From Mesorhizobium atlanticum (lineage in GTDB: Bacteria > Pseudomonadota > Alphaproteobacteria > Rhizobiales > Rhizobiaceae), in contig NZ_QMBQ01000003.1 in assembly GCF_003289965.1 (NCBI RefSeq), positions 558,001-622,000 on the forward strand: a stretch of DNA of 64,000 nucleotides. Reading direction: 5' to 3'. Positions 26,465 to 34,410 of the stretch are shown here, one piece after another. The notes under the pieces were generated by a model. It searched no databases and was not told where the DNA came from. It worked only from the letters and a program-made list of their open reading frames with translations. The translations under genes were made by a program, and so were the position numbers. Each line of letters starts with the position of its first letter. The first letter of the stretch is position 1.

Positions 26465-27576
26465 GCTGTCAGTTCCCGCAGGAACCCTCGCAGCACCGCT
26501 GTCGCCTCCATCGGATCATTGCCGATCAGGAACTCATGGCAGGGAAGCGATCGCGACAGGCTGGCGACCTGCTGGAATGTCTCTTTGTGACCGGTCCGCA
26601 AGATCTTCGACGTGCTCGGCGAGAGCGCACGGATCAACTCGAACCGTGAAGCGGGACGGATTACCGAAGCATCCTCGCCGGTGAGTTTGCAGGAGACAAG
26701 AGCCTTCACCGCTATTTGCGGGACCAGCGCATCCTTTGTCGTCGTGCTGATCGGGATAAGCGCCTTTTCTTCCGGGCGACGGTCCCGGTTCACCGCTTGC
26801 GCGGCAAGCCCGCTGAAGAGGGTCTCCGCCATTCCAGTGAGCTTCATGGTGTCGAAAAGCGAGTGGCTCCGCCAGTCTGCCCCAGACTGCGACACCAGCA
26901 CGAAATCATCGCCCGTGGTCTGCATCCCCGAAGAAATCGCGGCAGCCGTCAGCGTCGATTTGCCGGAACCTCCCGGACCGGCAAGCATCAGGCCCACGCC
27001 ATCTTCGCCGACAACGGCGGAATGAAGCATCGCATGGCCGATCGCCAACGCGCCCCAATGGATGTGATGGCGCAGCGGCGACCCATATTCCCAGACCGGC
27101 AGCCGGGCAGCGGTTCCGACCCAATAAACGCCGGTGCCGGTGGACAGATCGTGCAGGTGCCAGATTCCACGGCTCTCGTCGGATACGATCGCGACACCGG
27201 CCTCGGTGTCCCACGCGGTCCGGGTGACGGCGTCGGCCTCGTCGGCTTCAAAGGGCCATTCGGTGGGCGGAGCCGAAAAGCCGTCATCCTCATGCGAGAC
27301 GGCGTAGACAGTGATCGACGGGTCTCCCGCGGTGGCTTCCGTTATTTGCGCATGGCGTAGAACCGGCAGGATGACCGGATCGAGCGCGGTTCCGCATGTG
27401 CGCAGCCGCAGCGTCAATCCGCCAAGGCGAAAGCAATGCTCAGCGCCGGATTCGGACCACCGGAAACTCGCGTCGGCAATGACGCGGCGGACGAATGCTG
27501 CAGGCGCCGTGAGGGAAGCGACGGCGGCTCGGACCATTCGGATCAGCTGTCCCCCAATTCCCGCCGCAGCGGCCAT
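26461..27576 (-). CDS. HprK-related kinase
   Basis: This 371-residue protein has a C-terminal HPr kinase/phosphorylase-like P-loop domain: Walker A 'GPGGSGKST' at about 200-208 and an acidic pair in 'TTGDDFVLV' near 220-228. The N-terminal 180 residues resemble the beta-rich part of HprK-related kinases linked to PqqD proteins. HprK proper phosphorylates Ser46 of HPr, but here the substrate is unknown. Its 5' end overlaps the PqqD-like gene by 34 bp. Related kinases modify RiPP peptides in some lasso clusters, but no cyclase or protease is present here. Confidence 0.8.
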   Translation of the reverse strand: MAAAAGIGGQLIRMVRAAVASLTAPAAFVRRVIADASFRWSESGAEHCFRLGGLTLRLRTCGTALDPVILPVLRHAQITEATAGDPSITVYAVSHEDDGFSAPPTEWPFEADEADAVTRTAWDTEAGVAIVSDESRGIWHLHDLSTGTGVYWVGTAARLPVWEYGSPLRHHIHWGALAIGHAMLHSAVVGEDGVGLMLAGPGGSGKSTLTAAAISSGMQTTGDDFVLVSQSGADWRSHSLFDTMKLTGMAETLFSGLAAQAVNRDRRPEEKALIPISTTTKDALVPQIAVKALVSCKLTGEDASVIRPASRFELIRALSPSTSKILRTGHKETFQQVASLSRSLPCHEFLIGNDPMEATAVLRGFLRELTA

Positions 27577-27974
27577 CCACCACCCGGATCCACGTCATGG
27601 ATGGGGTCGAGGGCAATCAGCTCCTGCAAGTCCGTGTGGATCTCCAGTTCCGGCCTCATGAACGATGCGCGACCGGAAATGTCGGGTAGCTTTGGCGATG
27701 CGATCGGCGAGGCCGGCTGAAGTATGCCTTCCTCCACGAGGAGGTCGATGAAGCGTTGCACCGAGGCAACGTCGTCGTCGTCCAAGTCGGGATAACCCGT
27801 CCTCAACGCCGTCTCGATCATGGCGGGATCGACGGGCTCGCGTAACATCTCCCAGATGAGCTGCGCGCTTCCCCTCATGCCATAATACTTGCCGGTCGCA
27901 AAATTCACCGCGACGACTTCACCGTCGAAGATCTCACTCGACAAATTTGTTTCGTCCAAGACGACGCCCGACAT
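27543..27974 (-). CDS. PqqD-family (RRE-like) protein
   Basis: This is a 143-residue protein. Residues about 14-88 form a PqqD-like peptide-binding winged helix: 'EVVAVNFATGKYYGMRGSAQLIW' split by a turn, then 'VQRFIDLLVEEGIL'. PqqD domains bind leader peptides and hand them to modifying enzymes. Unusually, a roughly 50-residue C-terminal extension ends with an amphipathic segment and 'DPIHDVDPGGGW' (123-134). It is the first gene of the operon. The ATG has an upstream GAAGGG Shine-Dalgarno. No precursor peptide gene is evident next to it. Confidence 0.8.
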   Translation of the reverse strand: MSGVVLDETNLSSEIFDGEVVAVNFATGKYYGMRGSAQLIWEMLREPVDPAMIETALRTGYPDLDDDDVASVQRFIDLLVEEGILQPASPIASPKLPDISGRASFMRPELEIHTDLQELIALDPIHDVDPGGGWPLRRELGDS

Positions 27975-28156
27975 TATACCGCCCTTCGCCCCATAAATGC
28001 GGGGTGATACACTATGAGACCGTATGGGGGAAGCGTTCCTTGGTCACGGTATCGCGGGCAACTTCGCTGGGAGTGGTCCGAAGTCGTCGGTGAAGGGTTT
28101 GCCGCTGGTCTGGTAGCCCGGTCGCAAAGGCTGGGCGGATGCGAGCAGTCCACAGA

Positions 28157-29566
28157 TCAAGCTGCCGCTTCCGTTCGTGGCGCCAACCCCAACCACTCGC
28201 GGCACTCGGCCAGCGCTCTCGCTGTGATCGCATGACGTTTGGCGACGGTCTTGTCCTTGCCGCGCAAGCGTTTGCCGTCGGTCTTCGGCGCTTCGACCGG
28301 TGGGAAAAGGCCGAAATTGACGTTCATTGGCTGGAAGGAGCGTTTGCCGGGCTCATCATCCGACACGATATGCCCGCCGGTGATGTGGTTGAGCAGCGCG
28401 CCGAAGGCGGTCGTCGCCGGCGGCAGCGCGGGTGCCCGGCCGAGCCGCTCGGCGGCGGCAAAGCGGCCGGCGAGCAGGCCGATCGCGGCGCTTTCGACAT
28501 AGCCCTCGCAGCCGGTGATCTGGCCGGCAAAGCGCAGGCCCGGCCGCGACTTCAGCTGCAGCGAGGGATCGAGCAGCGTTGGCGAGTTGATGTAGGTGTT
28601 GCGGTGCAGGCCGCCGAGGCGCGCGAACTCGGCATTTTCGAGTCCGGGAATGGTGCGGAAGATGCGCACCTGCTCGGCATGCTTCAGCTTGGTCTGGAAA
28701 CCGACCATGTTGTAGAGTGTGCCCAGCGCATTGTCCTGACGGAGCTGCACCACCGCATAGGCTTTTACCGAGGGATTGTGGGCGTTGGTCAGGCCCATCG
28801 GCTTCATCGGGCCGTAGCGCAACGTCTCGACGCCGCGCTCGGCCATCACCTCGATCGGCAGGCAGCCGTCGAAATAGGGCGTGCCTTCCCACTCTTTGAA
28901 CTCGGTTTTCTGGCCCTCCAGCAGCGCCTGGACGAAGGCGAAGTACTGATCCTTGTCCATCGGGCAGTTGATGTAGTCCTTGCCGGTGCCGCCGGGACCG
29001 ACCTTGTCATAGCGCGACTGGAACCAGGCCGTGTTCATGTCGATCGTGTCGAAATGCACGATCGGTGCGATGGCGTCGAAGAAGGCAAGCGCATCGGCGC
29101 CGGTCGCCTCGGCGATCGACTGTGCAAGCGACGGCGCCGTCAGAGGACCGGTGGCGATGATCGCCTGGTCCCAGTCCGCTGGCGGAAGCCCAGGCACTTC
29201 CTCGCGTTGGATGGTGATCAGCGGATGCGCTTCGATCTTCGCGGTGACCGCGTCGGAAAACCGGTCGCGGTCGACGGCCAGCGCGCCGCCGGCGGGAACC
29301 TGGTTGGCATCGCCGGCGCTCATGATCAGCGAGCCGGCCAGCCGCATTTCGGCATGCAGCAGGCCGACCGCGTTGCTCTGAGCATCGTCGGAGCGAAAAG
29401 AGTTCGAGCAGACGAGCTCGGCCAGGCCGTCGGTCTTATGCGCGTCGGTGCCGCGGACAGGGCGCATTTCATGCAGCACGACCGGAACGCCGGCCTGGGC
29501 GATCTGCCATGCGGCTTCGGATCCGGCGAGGCCGCCGCCGATGACGTGTACGGGATTTTTGCTCAT
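28157..29566 (-). CDS. trmFO: Methylenetetrahydrofolate-tRNA-(uracil-5-)-methyltransferase TrmFO
   Basis: This 469-residue folate- and FAD-dependent enzyme makes m5U54 in the tRNA T-loop. The FAD-binding N-terminus is '[19 protein letters not shown]' followed by 'VVLHEMRP'. Later family segments are '[18 protein letters not shown]' and '[19 protein letters not shown]'. Start ATG 29566 was preferred over an upstream frame start because FAD strand 1 follows directly ('[12 protein letters not shown]'). It lies downstream of the sRNA units on the same strand. Confidence 0.95.
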   Translation of the reverse strand: MSKNPVHVIGGGLAGSEAAWQIAQAGVPVVLHEMRPVRGTDAHKTDGLAELVCSNSFRSDDAQSNAVGLLHAEMRLAGSLIMSAGDANQVPAGGALAVDRDRFSDAVTAKIEAHPLITIQREEVPGLPPADWDQAIIATGPLTAPSLAQSIAEATGADALAFFDAIAPIVHFDTIDMNTAWFQSRYDKVGPGGTGKDYINCPMDKDQYFAFVQALLEGQKTEFKEWEGTPYFDGCLPIEVMAERGVETLRYGPMKPMGLTNAHNPSVKAYAVVQLRQDNALGTLYNMVGFQTKLKHAEQVRIFRTIPGLENAEFARLGGLHRNTYINSPTLLDPSLQLKSRPGLRFAGQITGCEGYVESAAIGLLAGRFAAAERLGRAPALPPATTAFGALLNHITGGHIVSDDEPGKRSFQPMNVNFGLFPPVEAPKTDGKRLRGKDKTVAKRHAITARALAECREWLGLAPRTEAAA

Positions 29567-29639
29567 GAGCGCCGGAATAATCGCTTGGCGGCCCGATTGC
29601 AATTGCCGGGCGGCGACGGCGGGAAGCTGGCGCCAAAAA

Positions 29640-29680
29640 CAACAACACCCGCCGGGGGAGGAGGTCCGGCGGGTGTCGTT
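29640..29680 (-). terminator. Terminator hairpin of the sRNA unit (anti-SD in the loop)
   Basis: An 11-bp GC-rich stem with the CCTCCTCCC loop runs into TTGTTGTTTTT on the minus strand. It is both the third anti-SD hairpin and a probable Rho-independent terminator ahead of trmFO. Confidence 0.7.
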
Positions 29681-29762
29681 TTGGGGGTCGATCCTCGGGA
29701 GGAGGTGAAGATCGACCTAATTCGTCATCGCCGGGGAGGAGGTCGGCTTTGACGAAATTCCT
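29640..29762 (-). ncRNA. Small RNA, alpha-r14/cuckoo type, unit 1 (distal)
   Basis: On the minus strand three consecutive hairpins each carry the anti-Shine-Dalgarno CCTCCTCCC in the loop (complement at 29656-29664, 29697-29705 and 29734-29742). Stems: 11 bp (29645-29655/29666-29676), 8 bp (29686-29693/29710-29717) and a two-part stem (29721-29756). The last hairpin is followed by TTGTTGTTTTT and should act as terminator. This matches alpha-r14 (NfeR1) and CcsR/cuckoo RNAs, which bind ribosome-binding sites of many mRNAs, often transport genes. The 5' end is not determined; boundaries are approximate. Confidence 0.8.
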
Positions 29763-29817
29763 TTCGCCGTTTCAGAAGGGGGCGAAACCCCTGGAAGACG
29801 AACTTCGTTCGCTTCCA
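29763..29817. other. Spacer with two hairpins lacking the anti-SD loop
   Basis: Between the two sRNA units lie the inverted repeats TTTCGCC...GGCGAAA (29762-29787) and GGAAG...CTTCC with an inner ACGAA/TTCGT stem (29793-29816). Neither loop contains CCTCCTCCC. They may be processing or weak termination signals. Confidence 0.5.
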
Positions 29818-29940
29818 AACAACGCCCGCCGGGGGAGGAGGTCCGGCGGGCGCCGTTTCGGTGGCCAACCCTCGGGAGGAGGTGAAGGTTGACCGTATCC
29901 GTCAGGGTCGGGGAGGAGGTCGACCCTGGCGAAATTCCTT
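29818..29940 (-). ncRNA. Small RNA, alpha-r14/cuckoo type, unit 2 (proximal)
   Basis: This is a copy of unit 1 shifted by exactly 177 bp. The three loop motifs (29833-29841, 29874-29882, 29911-29919 on the plus strand) keep the same 41 and 37 bp spacings. The second stem changes with compensation (GGTCGATC/GATCGACC in unit 1, GGCCAACC/GGTTGACC here, with one mismatch), which argues for selection on RNA structure. The unit begins 2 bp after the stop of the adjacent DUF1127 gene, so it is probably cut from that mRNA, as in the Rhodobacter CcaF1-CcsR locus. Its third hairpin has a weaker T-tract than unit 1. Confidence 0.78.
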
Positions 29941-29942
29941 GC

Positions 29943-30083
29943 TTAGATCGCCTTGCGAGCGACCATCTTGATCTCGTCGCGGACGATGCCGAGATCATGG
30001 AGCTGACGGTTCGAAAGCCGACCCAGCTCGGAAACCGTCTCGCGGTAAACGCGCCAGTTACGGTAGCTACGGATCAGGTTCAT
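29943..30083 (-). CDS. DUF1127 small protein (second)
   Basis: This 46-residue basic protein starts 'MNLIRSYRNWRVYRETVSEL' and ends 'KMVARKAI', the DUF1127 family. A GAGAG element precedes ATG 30083. In Rhodobacter the DUF1127 protein CcaF1 is encoded just upstream of the CcsR small RNAs and acts on RNA processing. Here the sRNA units follow by 2 bp on the same strand. It is about 65% identical by eye to the next DUF1127 gene, so the two arose by duplication. Confidence 0.9.
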   Translation of the reverse strand: MNLIRSYRNWRVYRETVSELGRLSNRQLHDLGIVRDEIKMVARKAI

Positions 30084-30133
30084 TGTCTTACTCTCTTCAA
30101 AGCTGGTTCGGACCATTTGCGGTCCGAAGCGGA

Positions 30134-30274
30134 TTAGACCGCCTTACGGGCGACGTAGTGGATGTCGCTGCGGCTGATGCCGAGGTCGGTCAGTTCACGG
30201 TTCGACAGGCGGTTCAGCTCGGAAACGGTTTCCCGGTAGCGCCGCCAGTTGCGGTAGTTGCGGATCAGGTTCAT
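30134..30274 (-). CDS. DUF1127 small protein (first)
   Basis: This 46-residue protein, 'MNLIRNYRNWRRYRETVSEL' followed by 'NRLSNRELTDLGISRSDI' and 'HYVARKAV', is the complete DUF1127 domain. The upstream extension of the open frame was rejected because the family starts at this Met. The family is small, Arg-rich and often stress-regulated in alphaproteobacteria; RNA binding is proposed from CcaF1. It leads the DUF1127-DUF1127-sRNA-sRNA arrangement. Confidence 0.92.
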   Translation of the reverse strand: MNLIRNYRNWRRYRETVSELNRLSNRELTDLGISRSDIHYVARKAV

Positions 30275-30374
30275 GGTAGTTCTCGTTTCGTCTTTAGTTC
30301 GGATCATTCCGTTTGTGTACGAACAGAAAATAAGTGGGATCATATCGATTTAAAAGTGCCGTTGGCGCATGGCA

Positions 30375-30397
30375 GCAATGCAAATTGTGCAATGCAA
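30375..30397. promoter_or_regulatory. GCAATGCAA direct repeat upstream of DUF1127
   Basis: Two perfect copies of GCAATGCAA (30375-30383 and 30389-30397) start 14 bp apart, about 110 bp upstream of the first DUF1127 ATG and in the divergent gap before the DUF2157 gene. The TGCA-rich spacing suits a dimeric, possibly LysR-type, regulator. In Brucella the LysR protein VtlR activates DUF1127 genes; a link here is inference only. Confidence 0.4.
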
Positions 30398-30508
30398 CAT
30401 TAACCGCCATTCACGCCTGCGTCACAAACAAGGCCGAATCGAAAAATGCCGCTGCGTCAATGGTTTGGCTGTTTCGACTAAGGAAGTGGTCGGGCTTGGG
30501 GGAAATGC

Positions 30509-31627
30509 ATGGCGGGCTATGCCGCACGGGTAAGGACGGATATCGCGCGCTGGCGGGAGACCGGGCTGATCGATCCCGCCACGGCGGAGGCGCTGACGCG
30601 CGATGTCGCCGCCAATGAGCGCGCGTCGCTGAGCTTCGGCTCCATCCTGGCGATGATGGCGGCGCTTTTGTTCGGCGCGGCGATCCTGATTTTCGTCGCC
30701 GCCAATTGGGAGGCCTTCCCGCGTCTCGTTCGCGTGGCGGCGCTTTTCGTGGTGATCCTCGGCGGCTATGTCGGTGGCGCGGTGCTGAAGACGCGTGACC
30801 ATGCCGCGATCGGCGAGGCGCTGTGGATCATTGCCGCGGCGGCGTTCGGCGGATCGATCGCGCTGATCGGACAGATGTACCATCTTTCGGGCGACGAGGC
30901 CTCGGCGCTGGTGACATGGTGCGCCGGCACGGCGCTGGCGGCGGTCGCGCTGCGTTCAAGCCCGTTGACGGTCGCGGCGGTCGGCATTGCCGACGCCTGG
31001 CTGGTTCTCAAGGGGTTCGGCTTCTATTGGCGCGCGGAAACCCCGCATCTCTTCATCGTCGTGGCGATCGTCTTGTTCGCCATCTCGTTCTGGACGCGCA
31101 GCCAGGCCGCGCGCCACCTCGTCATTCTGTCGGTCATTCTCTATCTGGTTCTGCTGGCGACGGATCGCGAGACGCTGCCGGTGGCCATGTCGCTGGCCAT
31201 CGTCTCGGTGCTGCTCTTTGCCGCTTCGGTCTTTGCCGGCGATTCGATCGACAGGATCCTCCAGCTCGGCGGCCGGCTGCCCTTGCACGCCTTGCTCGGC
31301 TTCCTCACCGGCATGGCGATCATCCAGTTCGAGCTTGCGGATGAAAGCACATACAACAGCGGGTTTGCCGTCGCCTCGATCGTCGCGCTGGCCAGTATCG
31401 TGGCGGCAATCATGCTGGCGGGGCGCGAGAGCAGGGGCTTGCGCTGGCTGGCCTATACCGGCTTCGCCTTCGAGCTCGCCATCATCTACAGCGTCACCTT
31501 GAGGTCGATGCTGGATACGGCCGGCTTCTTCCTGGCGGCGGCGGTGTTGCTCGGCATACTGGCGCTGGTCATCATCCGCATCGAGAAGCGCATGAAGGCG
31601 CCTGCCGGAACAGGAGCGACGGCATGA
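30509..31627 (+). CDS. DUF2157 multispanning membrane protein
   Basis: This 372-residue inner-membrane protein starts with a short cytoplasmic helix ('DIARWRETGLIDPATAEAL', the DUF2157 signature). About ten hydrophobic helices follow, beginning 'FGSILAMMAALLFGAAILIFVAANW'. The function is unknown. It overlaps the GDYXXLXY gene by 4 bp. These two families are repeatedly found together, suggesting a membrane complex. Confidence 0.82.
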   Translation: MAGYAARVRTDIARWRETGLIDPATAEALTRDVAANERASLSFGSILAMMAALLFGAAILIFVAANWEAFPRLVRVAALFVVILGGYVGGAVLKTRDHAAIGEALWIIAAAAFGGSIALIGQMYHLSGDEASALVTWCAGTALAAVALRSSPLTVAAVGIADAWLVLKGFGFYWRAETPHLFIVVAIVLFAISFWTRSQAARHLVILSVILYLVLLATDRETLPVAMSLAIVSVLLFAASVFAGDSIDRILQLGGRLPLHALLGFLTGMAIIQFELADESTYNSGFAVASIVALASIVAAIMLAGRESRGLRWLAYTGFAFELAIIYSVTLRSMLDTAGFFLAAAVLLGILALVIIRIEKRMKAPAGTGATA

Positions 31628-32205
31628 CCGGCAAGAAACTGATCATCTCCGCGCTGGTGCTGGCTCTTGTCCAGATCGGCTTTCTCAGTTGGATCATCGC
31701 CGGCCGCGCCGCGATCCTGCGCAATGGCAAGGAAGTGCTACTGAAGGTCCAGCCCGTCGATCCGCGCGATCTGCTGCGTGGCGACTATATCTCGCTCAAC
31801 AACAATATTTCGCGGATTCCGGTGAAGCTGATCGCCAACATTCCGCAAGGCAAGCTCTCCAGCGACGACACATCGATTGTGGTGCGGCTGAGGAAGGGCG
31901 CTGACGGCTACTGGCAGCCCACGATCGCCTGGTTCGGCCAGGCGCCGGCGCCGGCTGGTCCGGACGAGGCCGACATAGCAGGACGCGTCGCCGAAGGTTG
32001 GGGTCTGCGTGACGCGGACGCGACAGTCGCGCCGGACTACGGGATCGACCGCTTCTATCTGCCGGAGGGCGAAGGCGTGGCGATCCAGGACGACATTCGC
32101 GTGCGGCCGTTCGGCATAAAGCTTGCGCTCGCATCCGACGGCACGGCACAGATCAAGGCGCTGATGGACGGCGACAAGACGCTGTTCGAGGAGCCGCTTT
32201 ATTAG
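31624..32205 (+). CDS. GDYXXLXY-domain protein
   Basis: This 193-residue protein has one N-terminal membrane helix (about 5-25) and a periplasmic domain with 'VDPRDLLRGDYISLNNNISR', where RGDYISLN is the GDYxxLxY motif (final Tyr replaced by Asn). 'IQDDIRVRPFGIKLALASDG' near the C-terminus is a second conserved block. No activity is known. It is translationally coupled to the DUF2157 gene. Confidence 0.82.
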   Translation: MTGKKLIISALVLALVQIGFLSWIIAGRAAILRNGKEVLLKVQPVDPRDLLRGDYISLNNNISRIPVKLIANIPQGKLSSDDTSIVVRLRKGADGYWQPTIAWFGQAPAPAGPDEADIAGRVAEGWGLRDADATVAPDYGIDRFYLPEGEGVAIQDDIRVRPFGIKLALASDGTAQIKALMDGDKTLFEEPLY

Positions 32206-32319
32206 TGCCTTGGCTCGACGCTGACAGCGCCGGTCCTCCTTCGCCAAGGCTTCGGAGGACACCTTCGGCTCTTCGAGCTCAGGTGGTGGCTTGCCATCCG
32301 AAGCTCGAAGAGCGAAGGA

Positions 32320-32404
32320 TGGTGCGGATGAAGGGACTCGAACCCCCACGCCTTTCGGCACTGGAACCTAAATCCAGGGCGTCTACCAATTCCGCCACAT
32401 CCGC
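32320..32404 (-). tRNA. tRNA-Leu (anticodon UAG)
   Basis: An 85-nt minus-strand tRNA with acceptor arms GCGGATG/CATCCGC, anticodon stem CTGGA/TCCAG around TTTAGGT (anticodon TAG), a long variable arm, T-loop GTTCGAGTC and an encoded CCA. The long variable arm confirms a class II tRNA. Confidence 0.95.
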
Positions 32405-32746
32405 ATTCCCCGGCAATCCCATGTAGCCATCATTCTGTCAATGTCGGGGCCCAGATCATGCTTATCCGGCTAGGCGCGAAGATAGTTGAAAATTGGCCTA
32501 GCCTGTGACAAAAGGCGTGTCGAATGTGACGGAACGTGAGTTTCCGCTTCTGCAAGACGTGAAAAGTTATAGGAAAAACAAGAACTTATTCGCATCTTGC
32601 ATGGCGTAGTTCAGGAGAGTTTGAACCGCGTTAGCGGTCAAATCGCCAGGTTCCGTACCAAAAGCCATTTCCGGCAACATCATACCGGCAGGCTGTAAAC
32701 GGCTAGGACCGTTTGGCAGTCTCATTGTTAAAACAAAGGTTCTAGG

Positions 32747-34234
32747 ATGCAGGTCACCGAAACGCTTAACTCCGGTCTCAAGCGCGAGATCAAGATCACC
32801 GTGCCGGCTGGTGACATGGAAGCCAAGCTGATGGCGCGGCTGACCGATGCCCGTGACAAGGTGCGCATCAACGGCTTCCGCCCCGGCAAGGTGCCGGTGC
32901 AGCATCTGCGCAAGATGTACGGCAAGTCGTTCATGGCCGAGGTCGTCAACGAGATCCTCAACGACTCGACCCGTTCGATCATCACCGGCCGCGGCGAAAA
33001 GGCCGCCATGCAACCCGAAGTGATCATGACCGAGGACGAGAAGGAGGCCGAGAAGATCCTGGCCGGCGGCGCCGATTTCGAATTCAGCCTCAATTACGAA
33101 GTCATCCCGGCGATCGAGATCAAGGATTTCTCCGACATCAAGGTGACGCGTCAGGTCTATGATGTGCCGGAATCGGAAGTCGACGAACAGGTCAAGCGCG
33201 TTGCCGAATCGGCGCGCAGCTACGAGCCGAAGGGCGGCAAGGCCGCCGAGGGCGACCGCGTGACCATCGACTATGTCGGCAAGATCGGCGGCGAGGCCTT
33301 CGCCGGCGGCGCCGGCACCGACCAGCCGCTGGTGCTCGGCTCCAAGGAGTTCATCCCGGGCTTCGAGGACCAGCTGATCGGCACGAAGGCTGGCGACGAG
33401 AAGCAGATCACCGTCACCTTCCCCGAAAACTACCAGGCGGCGCATCTGGCCGGCAAGGAAGCCACCTTCGATGTCACCGTCAAGGAAGTGTCGGCGCCCG
33501 GTGAACTCGAAATCAATGACGAGACGGCCAAGAATCTCGGCCTGGAATCGCTCGAGCGCCTGCGCGAGATCGTGCGCGGCCAGCTCGAGAACCAGTTCGG
33601 CTCGATGACCCGCCAGAAGGTGAAGCGCCAGCTGCTCGACCAGCTTGACGCGTCCTATTCGTTCGAGGCGCCGTCGAAGCTCGTCGAGGCCGAGTTCAAC
33701 AACATCTGGGCACAGGTCAATCGCGATCTCGAAGCCGCCGGCCGTACTTTTGCCGACGAAGAGACGACGGAAGAAGAGGCGCGCGCCGAATATATGCGCC
33801 TTGCCGAGCGCCGCGTGCGCCTTGGCCTGGTCCTGGCAGAAATCGGCGAGAAGGCTGGCGTCACCGTGTCGGACGAGGAGCTGCAGCGCGGCCTGTTCGA
33901 GCAGGTGCGCCGCTTCCCGGCCAACCAGCAGCAGGAAGCCTTCGAGTTCTATCGCAACAACCCGGAAGCCATCAACGCGCTGCGCGCGCCGATGTTCGAG
34001 GAGAAGGTCGTCGATTATCTGCTCGGCCAGATCTCGGTCAATGACGTCAAGGTCGGCAAGGACGAACTGATGGCCGACGACGAGGAAGCCGAAACCGCGA
34101 CCAAGGCGAAGCCGGCCAAGAAGGCCTCCTCGAAGAAGGCCGAAGCCAAGGCGGAGGCGGGCGAAGCCGCCGAGGCCGAGGAGCCGAAGAAGAAGGCCGC
34201 GCCGAAGAAGAAGGCTGCCAAGGAAGCCGAGTAA
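32747..34234 (+). CDS. tig: Trigger factor (ribosome-associated chaperone)
   Basis: This is a 495-residue protein. The N-terminal ribosome-binding domain carries '[17 protein letters not shown]' with the ribosome-docking loop (about 44-60). A central FKBP-like peptidyl-prolyl isomerase domain (about 165-245, '[20 protein letters not shown]') is followed by the C-terminal chaperone arms. A Lys/Ala/Glu-rich tail of about 45 residues ends the protein, not present in E. coli Tig. A clear terminator follows. About 340 bp upstream of the gene hold only tRNA-Leu flank and the likely promoter. Confidence 0.97.
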   Translation: MQVTETLNSGLKREIKITVPAGDMEAKLMARLTDARDKVRINGFRPGKVPVQHLRKMYGKSFMAEVVNEILNDSTRSIITGRGEKAAMQPEVIMTEDEKEAEKILAGGADFEFSLNYEVIPAIEIKDFSDIKVTRQVYDVPESEVDEQVKRVAESARSYEPKGGKAAEGDRVTIDYVGKIGGEAFAGGAGTDQPLVLGSKEFIPGFEDQLIGTKAGDEKQITVTFPENYQAAHLAGKEATFDVTVKEVSAPGELEINDETAKNLGLESLERLREIVRGQLENQFGSMTRQKVKRQLLDQLDASYSFEAPSKLVEAEFNNIWAQVNRDLEAAGRTFADEETTEEEARAEYMRLAERRVRLGLVLAEIGEKAGVTVSDEELQRGLFEQVRRFPANQQQEAFEFYRNNPEAINALRAPMFEEKVVDYLLGQISVNDVKVGKDELMADDEEAETATKAKPAKKASSKKAEAKAEAGEAAEAEEPKKKAAPKKKAAKEAE

Positions 34235-34257
34235 CAGGTTTCAACACCGAGATTTAG

Positions 34258-34285
34258 AAAGGCCGCCTCCGGGCGGCCTTTTTAT
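34258..34285 (+). terminator. Rho-independent terminator of tig
   Basis: The stem AAGGCCGCC/GGCGGCCTT (34259-34267 with 34272-34280) with a short loop is followed by TTTTTATT, 24 bp after the tig stop. Confidence 0.9.
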
Positions 34286-34410
34286 TAGGAATTACTCCAT
34301 TGTGGCGGCGCGGCAACACAGACAACTTGTCTTGATTGTCCGGTGCTGGCGATACCAAGCATTGAACATTATCTGCGCCTCATCGCATTCGCGGGCGTTT
34401 GGAGGCATCG

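Noticed and set aside
23487..27974. Lasso-peptide biosynthetic cluster
   Set aside because: PqqD and an HprK-like kinase fit, but the cyclase (asparagine synthetase-like), the transglutaminase-like protease and a precursor are all absent.
27975..28156. Short minus-strand frames upstream of the PqqD-like gene as a peptide precursor (a 60-codon GTG frame ending at TAATG, and a 38-codon TTG frame)
   Set aside because: No ATG or good Shine-Dalgarno, Arg/Pro-rich composition in the first, no leader or core pattern in the second. Conservation in relatives would be needed to reopen it.
28139..29752. 537-codon plus-strand frame
   Set aside because: Antisense to trmFO and part of the sRNA units; no recognisable domain.
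29640..29940. CRISPR-like repeat array
   Set aside because: The recurring GGGAGGAGG core is only 9 bp, lies in hairpin loops, and the flanks are complementary stems rather than unique spacers; no cas genes nearby.
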